This document shows positions 19,216-29,020 of a DNA stretch of 64,000 bases, piece after piece. A program made the translations under genes and the position numbers. This DNA comes from Flavivirga algicola (GTDB taxonomy: Bacteria > Bacteroidota > Bacteroidia > Flavobacteriales > Flavobacteriaceae): positions 193,170 to 257,169 of the forward strand of contig NZ_JABBHF010000001.1 of assembly GCF_012910715.1 (NCBI RefSeq). The letters are read 5' to 3'. Positions within the stretch are counted from its first letter, which is position 1. Each line of letters opens with the position of its first letter. The notes below the pieces were generated by a model, which saw only the letters and a list, made by a program, of their open reading frames with translations, was not told where the DNA came from and did no database searches.

Positions 19216-22200
19216 ATGAGAATAAAGTTTGTTATAATTTCCGTCTTTTTTTTTCTATTTAATTTTATACCTCATGCCCAAAGCCAATTTTCTATATTAG
19301 AAAATAATACATTAAAATTTGAAAAATTAAAACCAAAAGAAGGTTTGTTTCATAATTCTGTAACGACCATTTTTCAAGATTCTAAAGGCTATATGTGGTT
19401 TGGGTCTTTTAATGGCCTTTATAAATATGACGGATATCGTTTTCAGCTATACAAAAAAAACATCGATGATGATTCTTCATTAATAGGCAACGATATTCTA
19501 AGCATACATGAAGACCATAATGGCAAACTTTGGATCGGCACTAAAAATGGACTATGCTGGTATGATAGAAACACAGATAATTTTTTCACCAACATCCCAC
19601 TTACAGATGCTTCTAATTTCTTTTCCATAAGCAATGTCCCAAATTGTATCTACGAAGATAGTTATAAAACACTATGGGTTGGTACCAACACTGGGCTATA
19701 CCAACTAATTAAAAATGGAAAAGGATATAATATTGCACATTATAAGAATAATGATAAGAAAGGGAGCTTATCGCACAATGTTGTTAAGTCCATAACGGAA
19801 GATAAAAATAATAATCTCTGGATAGCGACTAAAAACGGATTAAACAAAGTATCGATAAATAGACAGGGGAAATTACATTTTGAACATTTTAAGAAAAACA
19901 ATAATCAAAAGGAGGCTATAAGTAATAATTATGTAACCAAATTGTTTACAGACAGTAATGATAATATATGGATAGGCACTAAAAATGGTTTGAACAAACT
20001 TACTATTGATGAAACGAATACCTCTAAATTCATAAAATATTTTCACAAAGACAATAATCAAAATAGCTTACCAGACAATTATATCACGGCCTTATCTGAA
20101 GACAGCAATGGTAACCTTTGGATTGGTACCAGGTATGGAGGTTTAAGCAAATTAGACAAGTCGGAAAATACTTTTACCAATTATAAAAAGAACTTAAGGG
20201 ATGAAAATAGTTTAAGCAGCAATGAAGTATCAAGTATTTTTGAAGATCATTCTGGCACACTATGGATTGGGGCTATATCTGGTGCGCTCAATAAAGTTAT
20301 ATTAACTAAAAAAAATATAGCCCATTTTAAATTTAATGCTGCAGACAATAAGAGTTTAAGTGATAATATTATTAATAATATTTATGAAGATCGCTTTGGC
20401 TCCATTTGGATTGGAACTCACAATGGTGGTTTAAATAAGCTAATACTTAAAGGCGGGAATGTCTCATTTGTGAGATACAAACATGATAACAATAATAAAA
20501 ATAGTATTAGTGGTGATAATGTTTTTTCTATCTGCGAAGATAATCACGGTAATTTATGGGTAGGAACAGAAGATAACGGCCTAAACCAAATTAAACATCA
20601 AAAAAACTCAGAAGCTATAGAAGTTATTAGCTATGCAAAAGAGACCAGCGATTTACCCAGTAACAATATTTCTATCATGCTAAAAGATAAAACTGGAGAC
20701 ATTTGGATGGGCTCATTTGATGGAGATGGGCTTATGAAGTTTTCACCTAAGGAGTTTGGGGCAAAACTTCCCAAAATAGAACATTTTGAAACCAATCCAA
20801 CCAGCAGCAAAGGATTAAGTTCCAATAATATCTCATATTTATTTGAAGACAGTAAAGGAAATTTATGGGTAGGGACTTATGGAGGCGGCTTGATAAGAAT
20901 TATTAGAAATTCAAACAACTCACCCATAAAATACATCACCATAAAAAACAAACCCAAAGACATCAATAGCCTTAGCAATAATAATGTCTTTTCAATACAT
21001 GAAGATATAAAAGGAAATATATGGGTCGCAACTTTTGGTGGTGGGCTAAACAAAATTCCAAGTAAAGAACTAAAACAAGAACATCCAAAAATAGTTAGAT
21101 TTAATAGCAAACACGGATTGACAAATGACGAACTATATGGTATTTTGGATGATAAAAAAGGGGATTTATGGATTAGTTCCAATAATGGTATTTATAGATT
21201 TAATCCAGAAAAGGAAACTTTCATAAACTATAATACTTATGATGGGCTTCAAGCCTTCAATTATAGAAAGTTTGCATTTTGTAAAGGAAGTAATGGCCTT
21301 ATGTATTTTGGAGGTATAAACGGCTTTAATGCTTTCGACCCAAGTAGTTTTAGCCCTAATAGATTTCTTCCAAAAGTAGAAATAGTAGATTTTAAAATCT
21401 TTAACGAATCCATAAAAGCAGGAGAAGAGATTGAGGGACATTTAATCCTTAATAAATCTATTTCGGAAACTAGTGAAATTGTTTTAAACTATAGCCTTAA
21501 TGCCTTTTCTTTTGAATTTTCTGGACTGCATTATGCCTCCCCAGATCAAAATAAATACCTCTATAAGCTCGAAGGGTTCGACAAAACCTGGAACAAGACA
21601 GATTCAAAAAGACGTTATGCAGCATATTCTAATTTAGACCCTGGTAATTATATCTTTAAAGTCAAAGCTTCAAATAATGACAATATTTGGAATGAAACAA
21701 TCAAAGAGTTAAAAATAAAAGTACTTCCTCTCTGGTGGAAAACTTGGTGGGCGTATACTATATACGGACTTATGACTATTGGACTTATGTTACTCTTCAG
21801 ACATTTCATAGTTGTCAATCAGGATTATCAAAATAAGTTAAAAATTGAAAAATTAGAGCAAGAAAACATAAAAAGAATTAATACGGTAAAATTAGAATTC
21901 TTCACCAATATTTCTCATGAATTTAAAACACCTCTCACCCTTATTTTAGGGCCTCTACAACATTTAATTTCCTCAAAGCGAGTTGATGGTAAGGTAAAAA
22001 ACATGCTAGTATCTATAGAACGAAATGCCAATAACCTATACAACCTTATTAATCAAGTACTGGAATTTAGAAAAATTGACACCAATGAAGTCAAGATAAA
22101 TGCAACAAAGGGAGACCTCATAAGCTTTATAAAAGAAATAGTAAATTCTTTTTATTTTTTGGCAGAAAACCAGAATATTAAATTGACATTCCAAAGTGAT

Positions 22201-23484
22201 GCGTCCGATCTGGAGTCATTTTTTGATTGGGACAAGCTGGAAAAAATTATTAATAATTTGATTTCAAACTGTATTAAATATACTCCTGAAGGAGGAAATG
22301 TTGACGTAAACCTTCAAGTTGAAACTACTAAAAACAAAAATGATAATTCTATTAAAATTGTGGTTAAAGACACAGGGGTTGGAATTCCCAAAAACCAGGT
22401 AGCCTTTATTTTTAACAGATTTTATCAAATTGACAGTTCCAACCGATCAAGTTCTATGGGGTCTGGTATTGGTTTAGCCTATACGAAGGCCTTAGTAGAA
22501 CTTCACAACGGTAACATACGTGTTAAAAGTAAAGAACATGTGGGAAGTGAATTTATCGTTACGCTTCCTTTGGTTAAAAGTTATTCCAAATCCAGATCAA
22601 CTCCAAACCCTGTTAAAAATGACTTTATAGATATTCCTGAACCTAAATATAAACAACCGCCTGTTTTAGAAAAAGGAAAAGAAACAACAAAAGAAAACTC
22701 AAAAATAAAGCACTCAAACACCTCTGTTTTATTGGTAGTTGAAGATAATTTAGAATTGCAGAATTTTATAAAACAATCATTGGGAAAAGATTTTAAAATT
22801 TTACAAGCTTATGATGGAAATGAAGGCTTAAAAAAAGCGTTGGATCATGTGCCAGATATTATTTTAAGCGATGTAATGATGCCTGTTAAAGATGGTATTC
22901 AATTTTGTGATGACATTAAAAGAAATCATGTTACCAATCACATTCCTATTGTTTTACTAACTGCCAGAGCATCTATAGAACATCGAATCGAAGGTTTGGA
23001 AGTAGGTGCAGATGCATACATTGCAAAACCATTTCATGTAAAACATTTGCTGGTTACACTAAACAACCTATTAGAACAGAGACGCCTTTTAAAAGAAAAA
23101 TTCTCGGTTTCTATAATACAAAATAAAGAGTCCAACCCTCAAGTTAGTAAGTTTGAGCATGAATTTTTAAGTAAAATTGAAGCCATCATATCAGAGAATT
23201 TACAAAACCCTCAATTTGGTGTTGAAGAGTTAGGGCATAGTTTAAACTTTAGTAGAATGCAACTTTACAGGAAACTAAAATCAATTAGTGGAATGTCTGC
23301 AAACGAGTTTATTCGTGAATATCGAATCAAAAAAGCAGCGCAATATATGATTGAAAAGGACTTAAACATTTCTCAGATTGCTTTTGATGTTGGATTTAAC
23401 AACTTATCATATTTCACAAAATGCTTTAAAAAAGTTTATAACATATCCCCTTCTGAATATTTAAAAGAAAATAGGCCAACCTGA
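19216..23484 (+). CDS. Hybrid two-component system (sensor kinase, response regulator and AraC domain in one protein)
   Basis: This 1422-residue protein is a typical Bacteroidota HTCS. After a signal peptide come about a dozen propeller repeats (GNLWIGT-type) and a Y_Y_Y domain around residues 755-830, which together form the periplasmic sensor. A membrane segment lies near 838-865 (WWAYTIYGLMTIGLMLLF). The cytoplasmic part has the phospho-acceptor His901 (NISHEFKTPL), an ATPase with the N-box near 1013 and DTGVGIP near 1052, a receiver with Asp1219 (ILSDVMMP), and a C-terminal AraC helix-turn-helix. Such proteins sense an oligosaccharide directly and activate the neighbouring sus operon, here the convergent susC-susD pair. 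Confidence 0.96.
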   Translation: MRIKFVIISVFFFLFNFIPHAQSQFSILENNTLKFEKLKPKEGLFHNSVTTIFQDSKGYMWFGSFNGLYKYDGYRFQLYKKNIDDDSSLIGNDILSIHEDHNGKLWIGTKNGLCWYDRNTDNFFTNIPLTDASNFFSISNVPNCIYEDSYKTLWVGTNTGLYQLIKNGKGYNIAHYKNNDKKGSLSHNVVKSITEDKNNNLWIATKNGLNKVSINRQGKLHFEHFKKNNNQKEAISNNYVTKLFTDSNDNIWIGTKNGLNKLTIDETNTSKFIKYFHKDNNQNSLPDNYITALSEDSNGNLWIGTRYGGLSKLDKSENTFTNYKKNLRDENSLSSNEVSSIFEDHSGTLWIGAISGALNKVILTKKNIAHFKFNAADNKSLSDNIINNIYEDRFGSIWIGTHNGGLNKLILKGGNVSFVRYKHDNNNKNSISGDNVFSICEDNHGNLWVGTEDNGLNQIKHQKNSEAIEVISYAKETSDLPSNNISIMLKDKTGDIWMGSFDGDGLMKFSPKEFGAKLPKIEHFETNPTSSKGLSSNNISYLFEDSKGNLWVGTYGGGLIRIIRNSNNSPIKYITIKNKPKDINSLSNNNVFSIHEDIKGNIWVATFGGGLNKIPSKELKQEHPKIVRFNSKHGLTNDELYGILDDKKGDLWISSNNGIYRFNPEKETFINYNTYDGLQAFNYRKFAFCKGSNGLMYFGGINGFNAFDPSSFSPNRFLPKVEIVDFKIFNESIKAGEEIEGHLILNKSISETSEIVLNYSLNAFSFEFSGLHYASPDQNKYLYKLEGFDKTWNKTDSKRRYAAYSNLDPGNYIFKVKASNNDNIWNETIKELKIKVLPLWWKTWWAYTIYGLMTIGLMLLFRHFIVVNQDYQNKLKIEKLEQENIKRINTVKLEFFTNISHEFKTPLTLILGPLQHLISSKRVDGKVKNMLVSIERNANNLYNLINQVLEFRKIDTNEVKINATKGDLISFIKEIVNSFYFLAENQNIKLTFQSDASDLESFFDWDKLEKIINNLISNCIKYTPEGGNVDVNLQVETTKNKNDNSIKIVVKDTGVGIPKNQVAFIFNRFYQIDSSNRSSSMGSGIGLAYTKALVELHNGNIRVKSKEHVGSEFIVTLPLVKSYSKSRSTPNPVKNDFIDIPEPKYKQPPVLEKGKETTKENSKIKHSNTSVLLVVEDNLELQNFIKQSLGKDFKILQAYDGNEGLKKALDHVPDIILSDVMMPVKDGIQFCDDIKRNHVTNHIPIVLLTARASIEHRIEGLEVGADAYIAKPFHVKHLLVTLNNLLEQRRLLKEKFSVSIIQNKESNPQVSKFEHEFLSKIEAIISENLQNPQFGVEELGHSLNFSRMQLYRKLKSISGMSANEFIREYRIKKAAQYMIEKDLNISQIAFDVGFNNLSYFTKCFKKVYNISPSEYLKENRPT

Positions 23485-23710
23485 TTTAGACATAAACTAA
23501 ATTAAAAACAAATGAATAAGAACAACAATGTAGTGCATCTTAGCGAAAGAGAGCTACAATGTTTAAGTTTATCCACCTTTATACTCCCTTTCAAAAATAG
23601 AGAAACAGGTTCGATTCTGATTCGTTAGTCATATTCTATTTTTAATTTTGACCATAATTTTAACTATAAGATCAAAAGAAGACAGGTTTTTGTTATATAC
23701 CCTTTTATCT

Positions 23711-23738
23711 CAAGAATACACATTGTGTATCTTGTTTT
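23711..23738 (+). terminator. Candidate terminator downstream of the HTCS gene
   Basis: The segment CAAGAATACAC (23711-23721), a 3-nt loop and GTGTATCTTG form a stem with one bulged base. It is followed by TTTTT. It lies about 225 bp after the HTCS stop codon. Confidence 0.5.
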
Positions 23739-23825
23739 TACGCTTATAATATGTCCACTAAATACAATTTTATTCGGCACACAACTTCTGTATTTGATTT
23801 GAAATCAGGTTACTTAATATAAGCC

Positions 23826-23852
23826 AAAGAAAAAGCGGGATCTCTCCCGCTT
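23826..23852 (-). terminator. Rho-independent terminator of the second susCD operon
   Basis: AAGCGGGA (23833-23840), loop TCTC and TCCCGCTT (23845-23852) form a perfect 8-bp stem. On the minus strand the following bases are T-rich (complement of AAAGAAAA). It lies 33 bp beyond the end of susD. Confidence 0.8.
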
Positions 23853-23885
23853 CAACAACTAATTAAAAAACTAAACTAACTTCTG

Positions 23886-25397
23886 TTATAAATTTGGATT
23901 CACATCCTTTTCTGGTTGTGGTATTAGCCAATTGGTTTGTCCACCATAATTCAATCCAGCTGAAGTTAAATCTCCAAGATCCCCCCAACGTTTTAGGTCA
24001 AACCACCTGTGTCCTTCAAACATGAGTTCAGATCTTCTATCCTTTTTTATCTGCTCAAGTAACGCTGCTTGGTCACTATTACTAATTCCTGCCATCGATA
24101 ATCCTGCTCTTAATCTAATTTTTTCAAGCTCATTCCATGCCTCGGCTGTTTTACCCTGTAATACTAGTGCTTCTGCTTTATTCAGAATAACTTCAGAATA
24201 ACGAATAACAGGGATATTTATAGAAGTCCCTTGATTAAAAAATGCGCCACCTCTTTGCCAATTTGTTGTATCGTATGGTAAAAATTTACGCATTTGGTAA
24301 GCTCCATCTACCTGTAAATCCAGCCTAAAATCATTATGTATTGATAAATCTGGGAATACGCTAGTTTGATCGACAGAAGCATAATAAATTTGATCTTGAC
24401 CAGATATAAGAATTGAAGCCTCTCTTCTTATATCATTAGGTTCAAAAGCTTCAGCAACGACATCATAAGTAGCAGTTTGCCTTGGTATCATATAAACGGC
24501 CCATGAGATTCTTGGAAATATATGCATGATTAGTGAAGTTTCAGCTTTTTCATCATTCCAAAAATTGCCTCTTCCTGGTATTAATTGTACCTCAAAAACA
24601 GATTCCGAGCTGTTTTCCATTCTTCCATCAAAAAGCTTAACAAAATCCTCAGCTGCCACTAATTGGTACCCCAAGCTTTCCACTTGAGACGCTGCATTTT
24701 CTGCACCTTGGTAATCCTGTGTCCACAATTTAACACGAGATAAAAGTCCATAAGCTGCCCCACTAGTAGCTCTACCTACCTGGTCACTCGGATAAGATGC
24801 TGGTAACAGTTGTGCTGCACGTGTAAGATCTTCTTCCATTTGAGCCCAAACATCAGCCTCAGGCGATTTTTCGATAGTATTTAACTCAGCTGGGGTCAAC
24901 AAAGTTGTAACCAAAGGAATATCTCCAAAACCAGCCACAAGATTGTAATAATATAATGCTCTTAAAAATAAGGCCTGACCTTCTAATTCATCTCTTTTTC
25001 CACTAGAGAAATTAGTTACTTTATCTAAATTTCCAAGTACAAAATTAGCGCGTGCTATACCTTTATAACCTGCATTCCATCTAACATTAAAATATAAATT
25101 ATTAGAGTCCCAATTATAACTGTTTAATTTGATCATATCGGGTCCAAAATTTCCATCTCCATTTTCATTAATAATATTATCAGTAGGTATTTCTCCTAAA
25201 GTTAAAAATGTTAATTTGTACATCCCCAAATGATTCAAAGGATCATAAGCAGCTGTTGTAGCATCAATGGCTTGGCTTTCGGTCTGCATAAAATTATCGG
25301 AATTCAGACCATTCTTGTCAGTCAATTCTAAAATGTCCTCATCACAGGATAAAAAAGTGACGAACATTAAAATGAATAGGTATTTAATTTTTTTCAT
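23886..25397 (-). CDS. SusD/RagB-family glycan-binding lipoprotein (second pair)
   Basis: This 503-residue SusD homologue has a lipobox at Cys18 (FLSCDED), the family helix LFLRALYYYNLVAGFGDIPLV, the segment IPVIRYSEVILNKAEALVLQGK, and the C-terminal block IKKDRRSELMFEGHRWFDLKRWGDL. It is 16 bp downstream of the susC partner and closes with a strong hairpin terminator. It is more compact than the 641-residue SusD in the first operon, so the two pairs probably bind different glycans or chain lengths. The convergent HTCS is its likely regulator. Confidence 0.95.
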   Translation of the reverse strand: MKKIKYLFILMFVTFLSCDEDILELTDKNGLNSDNFMQTESQAIDATTAAYDPLNHLGMYKLTFLTLGEIPTDNIINENGDGNFGPDMIKLNSYNWDSNNLYFNVRWNAGYKGIARANFVLGNLDKVTNFSSGKRDELEGQALFLRALYYYNLVAGFGDIPLVTTLLTPAELNTIEKSPEADVWAQMEEDLTRAAQLLPASYPSDQVGRATSGAAYGLLSRVKLWTQDYQGAENAASQVESLGYQLVAAEDFVKLFDGRMENSSESVFEVQLIPGRGNFWNDEKAETSLIMHIFPRISWAVYMIPRQTATYDVVAEAFEPNDIRREASILISGQDQIYYASVDQTSVFPDLSIHNDFRLDLQVDGAYQMRKFLPYDTTNWQRGGAFFNQGTSINIPVIRYSEVILNKAEALVLQGKTAEAWNELEKIRLRAGLSMAGISNSDQAALLEQIKKDRRSELMFEGHRWFDLKRWGDLGDLTSAGLNYGGQTNWLIPQPEKDVNPNL

Positions 25398-25413
25398 AAT
25401 CTTTTTTTAACAA

Positions 25414-28400
25414 TTAAAATTTAGCATTTAAGCCTACCGAAAACACTCTAGCTATTGGATAAACAAAATTGTCTATTCCTGCAGCCAGGTTACTTCCGTT
25501 AGCATTTCCAACTTCTGGATCTGTTCCTGAATAATTGGTAAATGTAAATGGGTTCAATACATTACCATATAACCTTACTTGTGAAATACCAAGTTTATCC
25601 AACAAGTTGGTTGGTAATGAATATCCTAATTCAATCACTTTTATCCTCGTGAAAGAACCATCTTCAACATAAAAACTAGAATTTTGACTATTCCCTACGT
25701 CTTGTGCAATAGCTCTGGGATAAGAGGCGTTAGAGTTACTAGTAGACCACGGTGTGATATTCAACTTATTTTCACTTCTAGTATAATCTGTTAGCAAAAC
25801 TTTTGAAATATTGTATACATCATTACCAGACATACCTGTTCCTTGTAAAGAAAAATCAAAGTTTTTGTATTGCAAGTTTAAGTTAAAACCATAGATAAAA
25901 TCTGGTATCGGACTTCCAATAAATGTTCTATCATTGTCATCAATAATGCCATCTGGGGTTCCATCTGGTCCAGATATATCTTTATATCTTATATCACCAG
26001 GTGCATTATTTACATTTTGGGTAGCATGCGCTGTTACTTCTGCTTGCGTTTGAAAAATACCATCGGCTACCAGTCCATAAAATTCCCCTATGCTTCTTCC
26101 ATTCTCAGTACGTGTTAAATTTCCACCTCTAAAATTGTAGTTATTAATGGCTGCTGGAACATTGAGTATCTCATTTTGAATAGTGGTTAAATTAGCACCT
26201 ACACTAAATTCCAATTCACCAACCTTTCCTGCATAATTTGCAGAAAATTCAAAACCTTTATTTACCAACTCTCCTATGTTTTGTCTTTGACTCCCTTGAT
26301 TTTTACCATTCGAAATACCAGTTACTGCAGACTGCGGCACCCCTACCAATACATCTTCCTGTGTCTTGTTATAATACTCGGCTACAAGATTTAATCTATT
26401 ATCAAAAAAATCTGCATCAATACCTACACTGTATTGTGTAACGGTTTCCCATTTTAAATCTGGATTTGCGATACCTTGTGTAGCAGAACCTGAGAGCACG
26501 ACCCCATCTTGGTTACCAAACGGATAATTAAACCCTTGTACAACAACAGGAGAGAATAGATAATTCTGAATATTATCAGCGCCTACCTGCCCCCAACCAG
26601 CTCTTAGTTTTAAACCAGATAATGCTGTTTCTTTAGGCATGAAGTTTTCATCTGAAATTCTCCATCCCAATGATAGCGAAGGAAAAGTACCCCATCTATT
26701 ATTTCGTCCAAATTTTGATGATGCATCACGTCTTACAATAGCTGTCATTAAATATTTACCCATATAGCTATAATTTACTTTTCCAAAATAAGATAACAGG
26801 CTCTCCTCTGAAATGAAATCAGTGATTTGTAAATTTTGAGTCAAATTTGTAACAACTAATGGTTCACCTTCATTAGCATTTTCGCCAGAAACTGCTAGTC
26901 TTTGAAACCTACTACGTTGTAAACTATGGCCTGCTAAAAGTCCAATTGAATGACTGTTAGCATTTATAGTATAGTTTAAAGTATTTTCAATCAAGAAGGT
27001 ACTGCTTGTTACTTGAGATTTAGCTATTGATTGCTCAGTAGAAGCAGCAGCCCCTAAATCAAATATTCTTCCGTAATTTTCAGATACTGTATTATTGAAA
27101 GTATAGAAGCCAGAGGTTTTAAACTCCAAATTTGGTATAATTTTATATTGCGCATAAATATTTCCTTGGAAATTATTTCTAATTGGCGGTGTTGTTGGTC
27201 CTTCAGCCGTAAATAAAGGATTTACCTGTGGTTTATAAAAACCATTAGCAGGCGTTGGAGCATAATTTCCATTAGCATCATAAACAGGAATTGTCGGGTA
27301 AAACAAGGTCGCCAAAGACAGTACTGTGTTAGTCCCTCTAGAAGCTCCCAGACCATCTTGTTTTGACCTTGTGAAACCAATGCTAGCTCCTACTTTTAAT
27401 TTTTCAGAAATTCTTTTATCAGCATTTATACGTGTTGAAATTCTTTCGAAAGAAGAGCCTTTAACAATACCTTCTTGTTTAAAGCGCCCTAAAGACAAAA
27501 AGAAGTTACTAGTTTCAGACCCTCCAGAAAATGACGCCTGAATATCAGACATTTGTGCTGTTTGTGTAATGGTATCGATCCAATCGGTACCAACTCCAAA
27601 AGATTCAGGATTGTCAAAACCTGGAGCAATAGCTCTTCCTGCATTTTGATAAGCTAAATTTGTTGTTCTCACAAAAGTTTGTGCATCCATCAAATCCAGT
27701 GTATTTGCCACTCTTTGAAAACCTGTTCTTGTATTTATACTTACAACACCTTTTTGACTTGTACGTCCTCGTTTTGTTGTAATCAAAACAACACCATTAG
27801 CCGCTCTAGTTCCATAAATGGCGGCTGATGCAGCATCCTTTAAAACCGTTATCGATTTAATATCTTGCGGATTGATAGATGATAAAGGACTACTGTTTTC
27901 ATTCCCCCCTACAGAGATGGGAAATCCATCTATAACATATAAAGGTTCACTTCCATTTACACCTCCAGCACCTCTAATACGAACAGATACACCTCCTCCA
28001 GGCGTCGCATTATTAGACGTTACAGAAACCCCAGCAGCTAATCCTTGAAGGGCATTATCAATTGAAGCAGTATTGGTTCTTGTAAGTGCCTCTGTATCGA
28101 TCGTTTCAACTGCTCCCGTAATCTGAGAACGCTTTTGAGATCCATAACCTACTACGACAACTTGATCTAAGGTTGCTAGATCCTCTTCTAGTTGTACACT
28201 TAAAGTCGTTTGACCATTAACAGGTATTTCTTTAGTCTTATACCCCACATAAGATATAATAATTATACCATTTGTATCTACATCGGTCAGAGTATAACTA
28301 CCATCAAAATCGGCTGTAGCACCTTTTGAGGTTCCTTTTACAATTATTGACGCCCCAGTTAATGGTACCCCCTGGTTGTCTGTTATTGTTCCTTTTACGT

Positions 28401-28503
28401 TTACACTTTGCGCATTAGAAATATTGCAAAATGCCATAGCAAAAAAGCAAAAAAGCACTAATTGTAATGGTTTAAATAGTAATTTGTTTTTAGTTTGTTT
28501 CAT
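25414..28503 (-). CDS. SusC/RagA-family TonB-dependent outer-membrane transporter (second pair)
   Basis: This 1029-residue receptor has a signal peptide ending near NISNAQS, a carboxypeptidase-regulatory-like domain (VNVKGTITDNQGVPLTGAS, about residues 33-115), the DQVVVVGYG TonB-box region, a plug with EPLYVIDGFPI, and a barrel ending VFSVGLNAKF. It forms an operon with the following susD. A -7 box (TACATTTG on the minus strand) lies 29-36 bp before the ATG. It imports the oligosaccharide released by secreted enzymes of the locus; the nearby sulfatase and GH2/GH3 genes suggest a sulfated beta-glycan. Confidence 0.96.
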   Translation of the reverse strand: MKQTKNKLLFKPLQLVLFCFFAMAFCNISNAQSVNVKGTITDNQGVPLTGASIIVKGTSKGATADFDGSYTLTDVDTNGIIIISYVGYKTKEIPVNGQTTLSVQLEEDLATLDQVVVVGYGSQKRSQITGAVETIDTEALTRTNTASIDNALQGLAAGVSVTSNNATPGGGVSVRIRGAGGVNGSEPLYVIDGFPISVGGNENSSPLSSINPQDIKSITVLKDAASAAIYGTRAANGVVLITTKRGRTSQKGVVSINTRTGFQRVANTLDLMDAQTFVRTTNLAYQNAGRAIAPGFDNPESFGVGTDWIDTITQTAQMSDIQASFSGGSETSNFFLSLGRFKQEGIVKGSSFERISTRINADKRISEKLKVGASIGFTRSKQDGLGASRGTNTVLSLATLFYPTIPVYDANGNYAPTPANGFYKPQVNPLFTAEGPTTPPIRNNFQGNIYAQYKIIPNLEFKTSGFYTFNNTVSENYGRIFDLGAAASTEQSIAKSQVTSSTFLIENTLNYTINANSHSIGLLAGHSLQRSRFQRLAVSGENANEGEPLVVTNLTQNLQITDFISEESLLSYFGKVNYSYMGKYLMTAIVRRDASSKFGRNNRWGTFPSLSLGWRISDENFMPKETALSGLKLRAGWGQVGADNIQNYLFSPVVVQGFNYPFGNQDGVVLSGSATQGIANPDLKWETVTQYSVGIDADFFDNRLNLVAEYYNKTQEDVLVGVPQSAVTGISNGKNQGSQRQNIGELVNKGFEFSANYAGKVGELEFSVGANLTTIQNEILNVPAAINNYNFRGGNLTRTENGRSIGEFYGLVADGIFQTQAEVTAHATQNVNNAPGDIRYKDISGPDGTPDGIIDDNDRTFIGSPIPDFIYGFNLNLQYKNFDFSLQGTGMSGNDVYNISKVLLTDYTRSENKLNITPWSTSNSNASYPRAIAQDVGNSQNSSFYVEDGSFTRIKVIELGYSLPTNLLDKLGISQVRLYGNVLNPFTFTNYSGTDPEVGNANGSNLAAGIDNFVYPIARVFSVGLNAKF

Positions 28504-29020
28504 ACGGTCATTATTTAGTTTATTCTATGGACAAATGTATTTTCAATAAACCTCATTTATTGACACAGATATTTCAAAATTTAAAAATTTTAGCACTCAA
28601 GTTTTAAATTTTTCATAATGACCAAAAGAGTAAGTAAGTGAGGTTTTCCTGTAAGAATTGTGTTAATATATCGAAAAACCACAATACAGTTTCACCATTA
28701 AAAAACCAAATAAACACCTAAAAACAAACAAGTTAATCCGATAAATATTTATAAAATGTTATATACTTTTATATCGTTTTCAAGTTAACAAATGTAACAT
28801 TTGTGTTAATCGACAACCCAATTTGTACCAAGTAAAATTCAATATATTATTGAGTAATCCAACCTCCCCTTTTCATTCAAAAAACAGTTTAAATGCACAA
28901 AAAAAGGAGATATAAAAATTCAACCTGTGATAAAAATGTTATTATTCGCAAGAATTGTGATAACGAAATATAGATCGATGTAAGAAATTTGTTCCAACAA
29001 AAGCCATTATAAATTATCAC
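28504..29020. other. Divergent promoter region between susC and sulfatase
   Basis: This 517-bp AT-rich region has no gene. It carries the susC -7 box and, near the sulfatase, a nested inverted repeat at 28938-28964 (GTTAT..ATTC-GCAA-GAAT..ATAAC) plus two copies of TGTGATAA. These could bind a regulator. Confidence 0.45.
28532..28539 (-). promoter_or_regulatory. Candidate -7 promoter box of the second susC
   Basis: CAAATGTA on the plus strand reads TACATTTG on the minus strand, an exact TAnnTTTG match. The implied start site is about 20 nt before the ATG at 28503. A matching -33 TTG is not obvious, as expected for an HTCS-activated promoter. Confidence 0.45.

Larger units (their letters stand above)
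23485..23885. other. Intergenic region between convergent HTCS and susD
   Basis: No gene is seen in these 401 bp. They hold one terminator-like hairpin for each direction, annotated separately, and otherwise AT-rich sequence. Confidence 0.6.
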
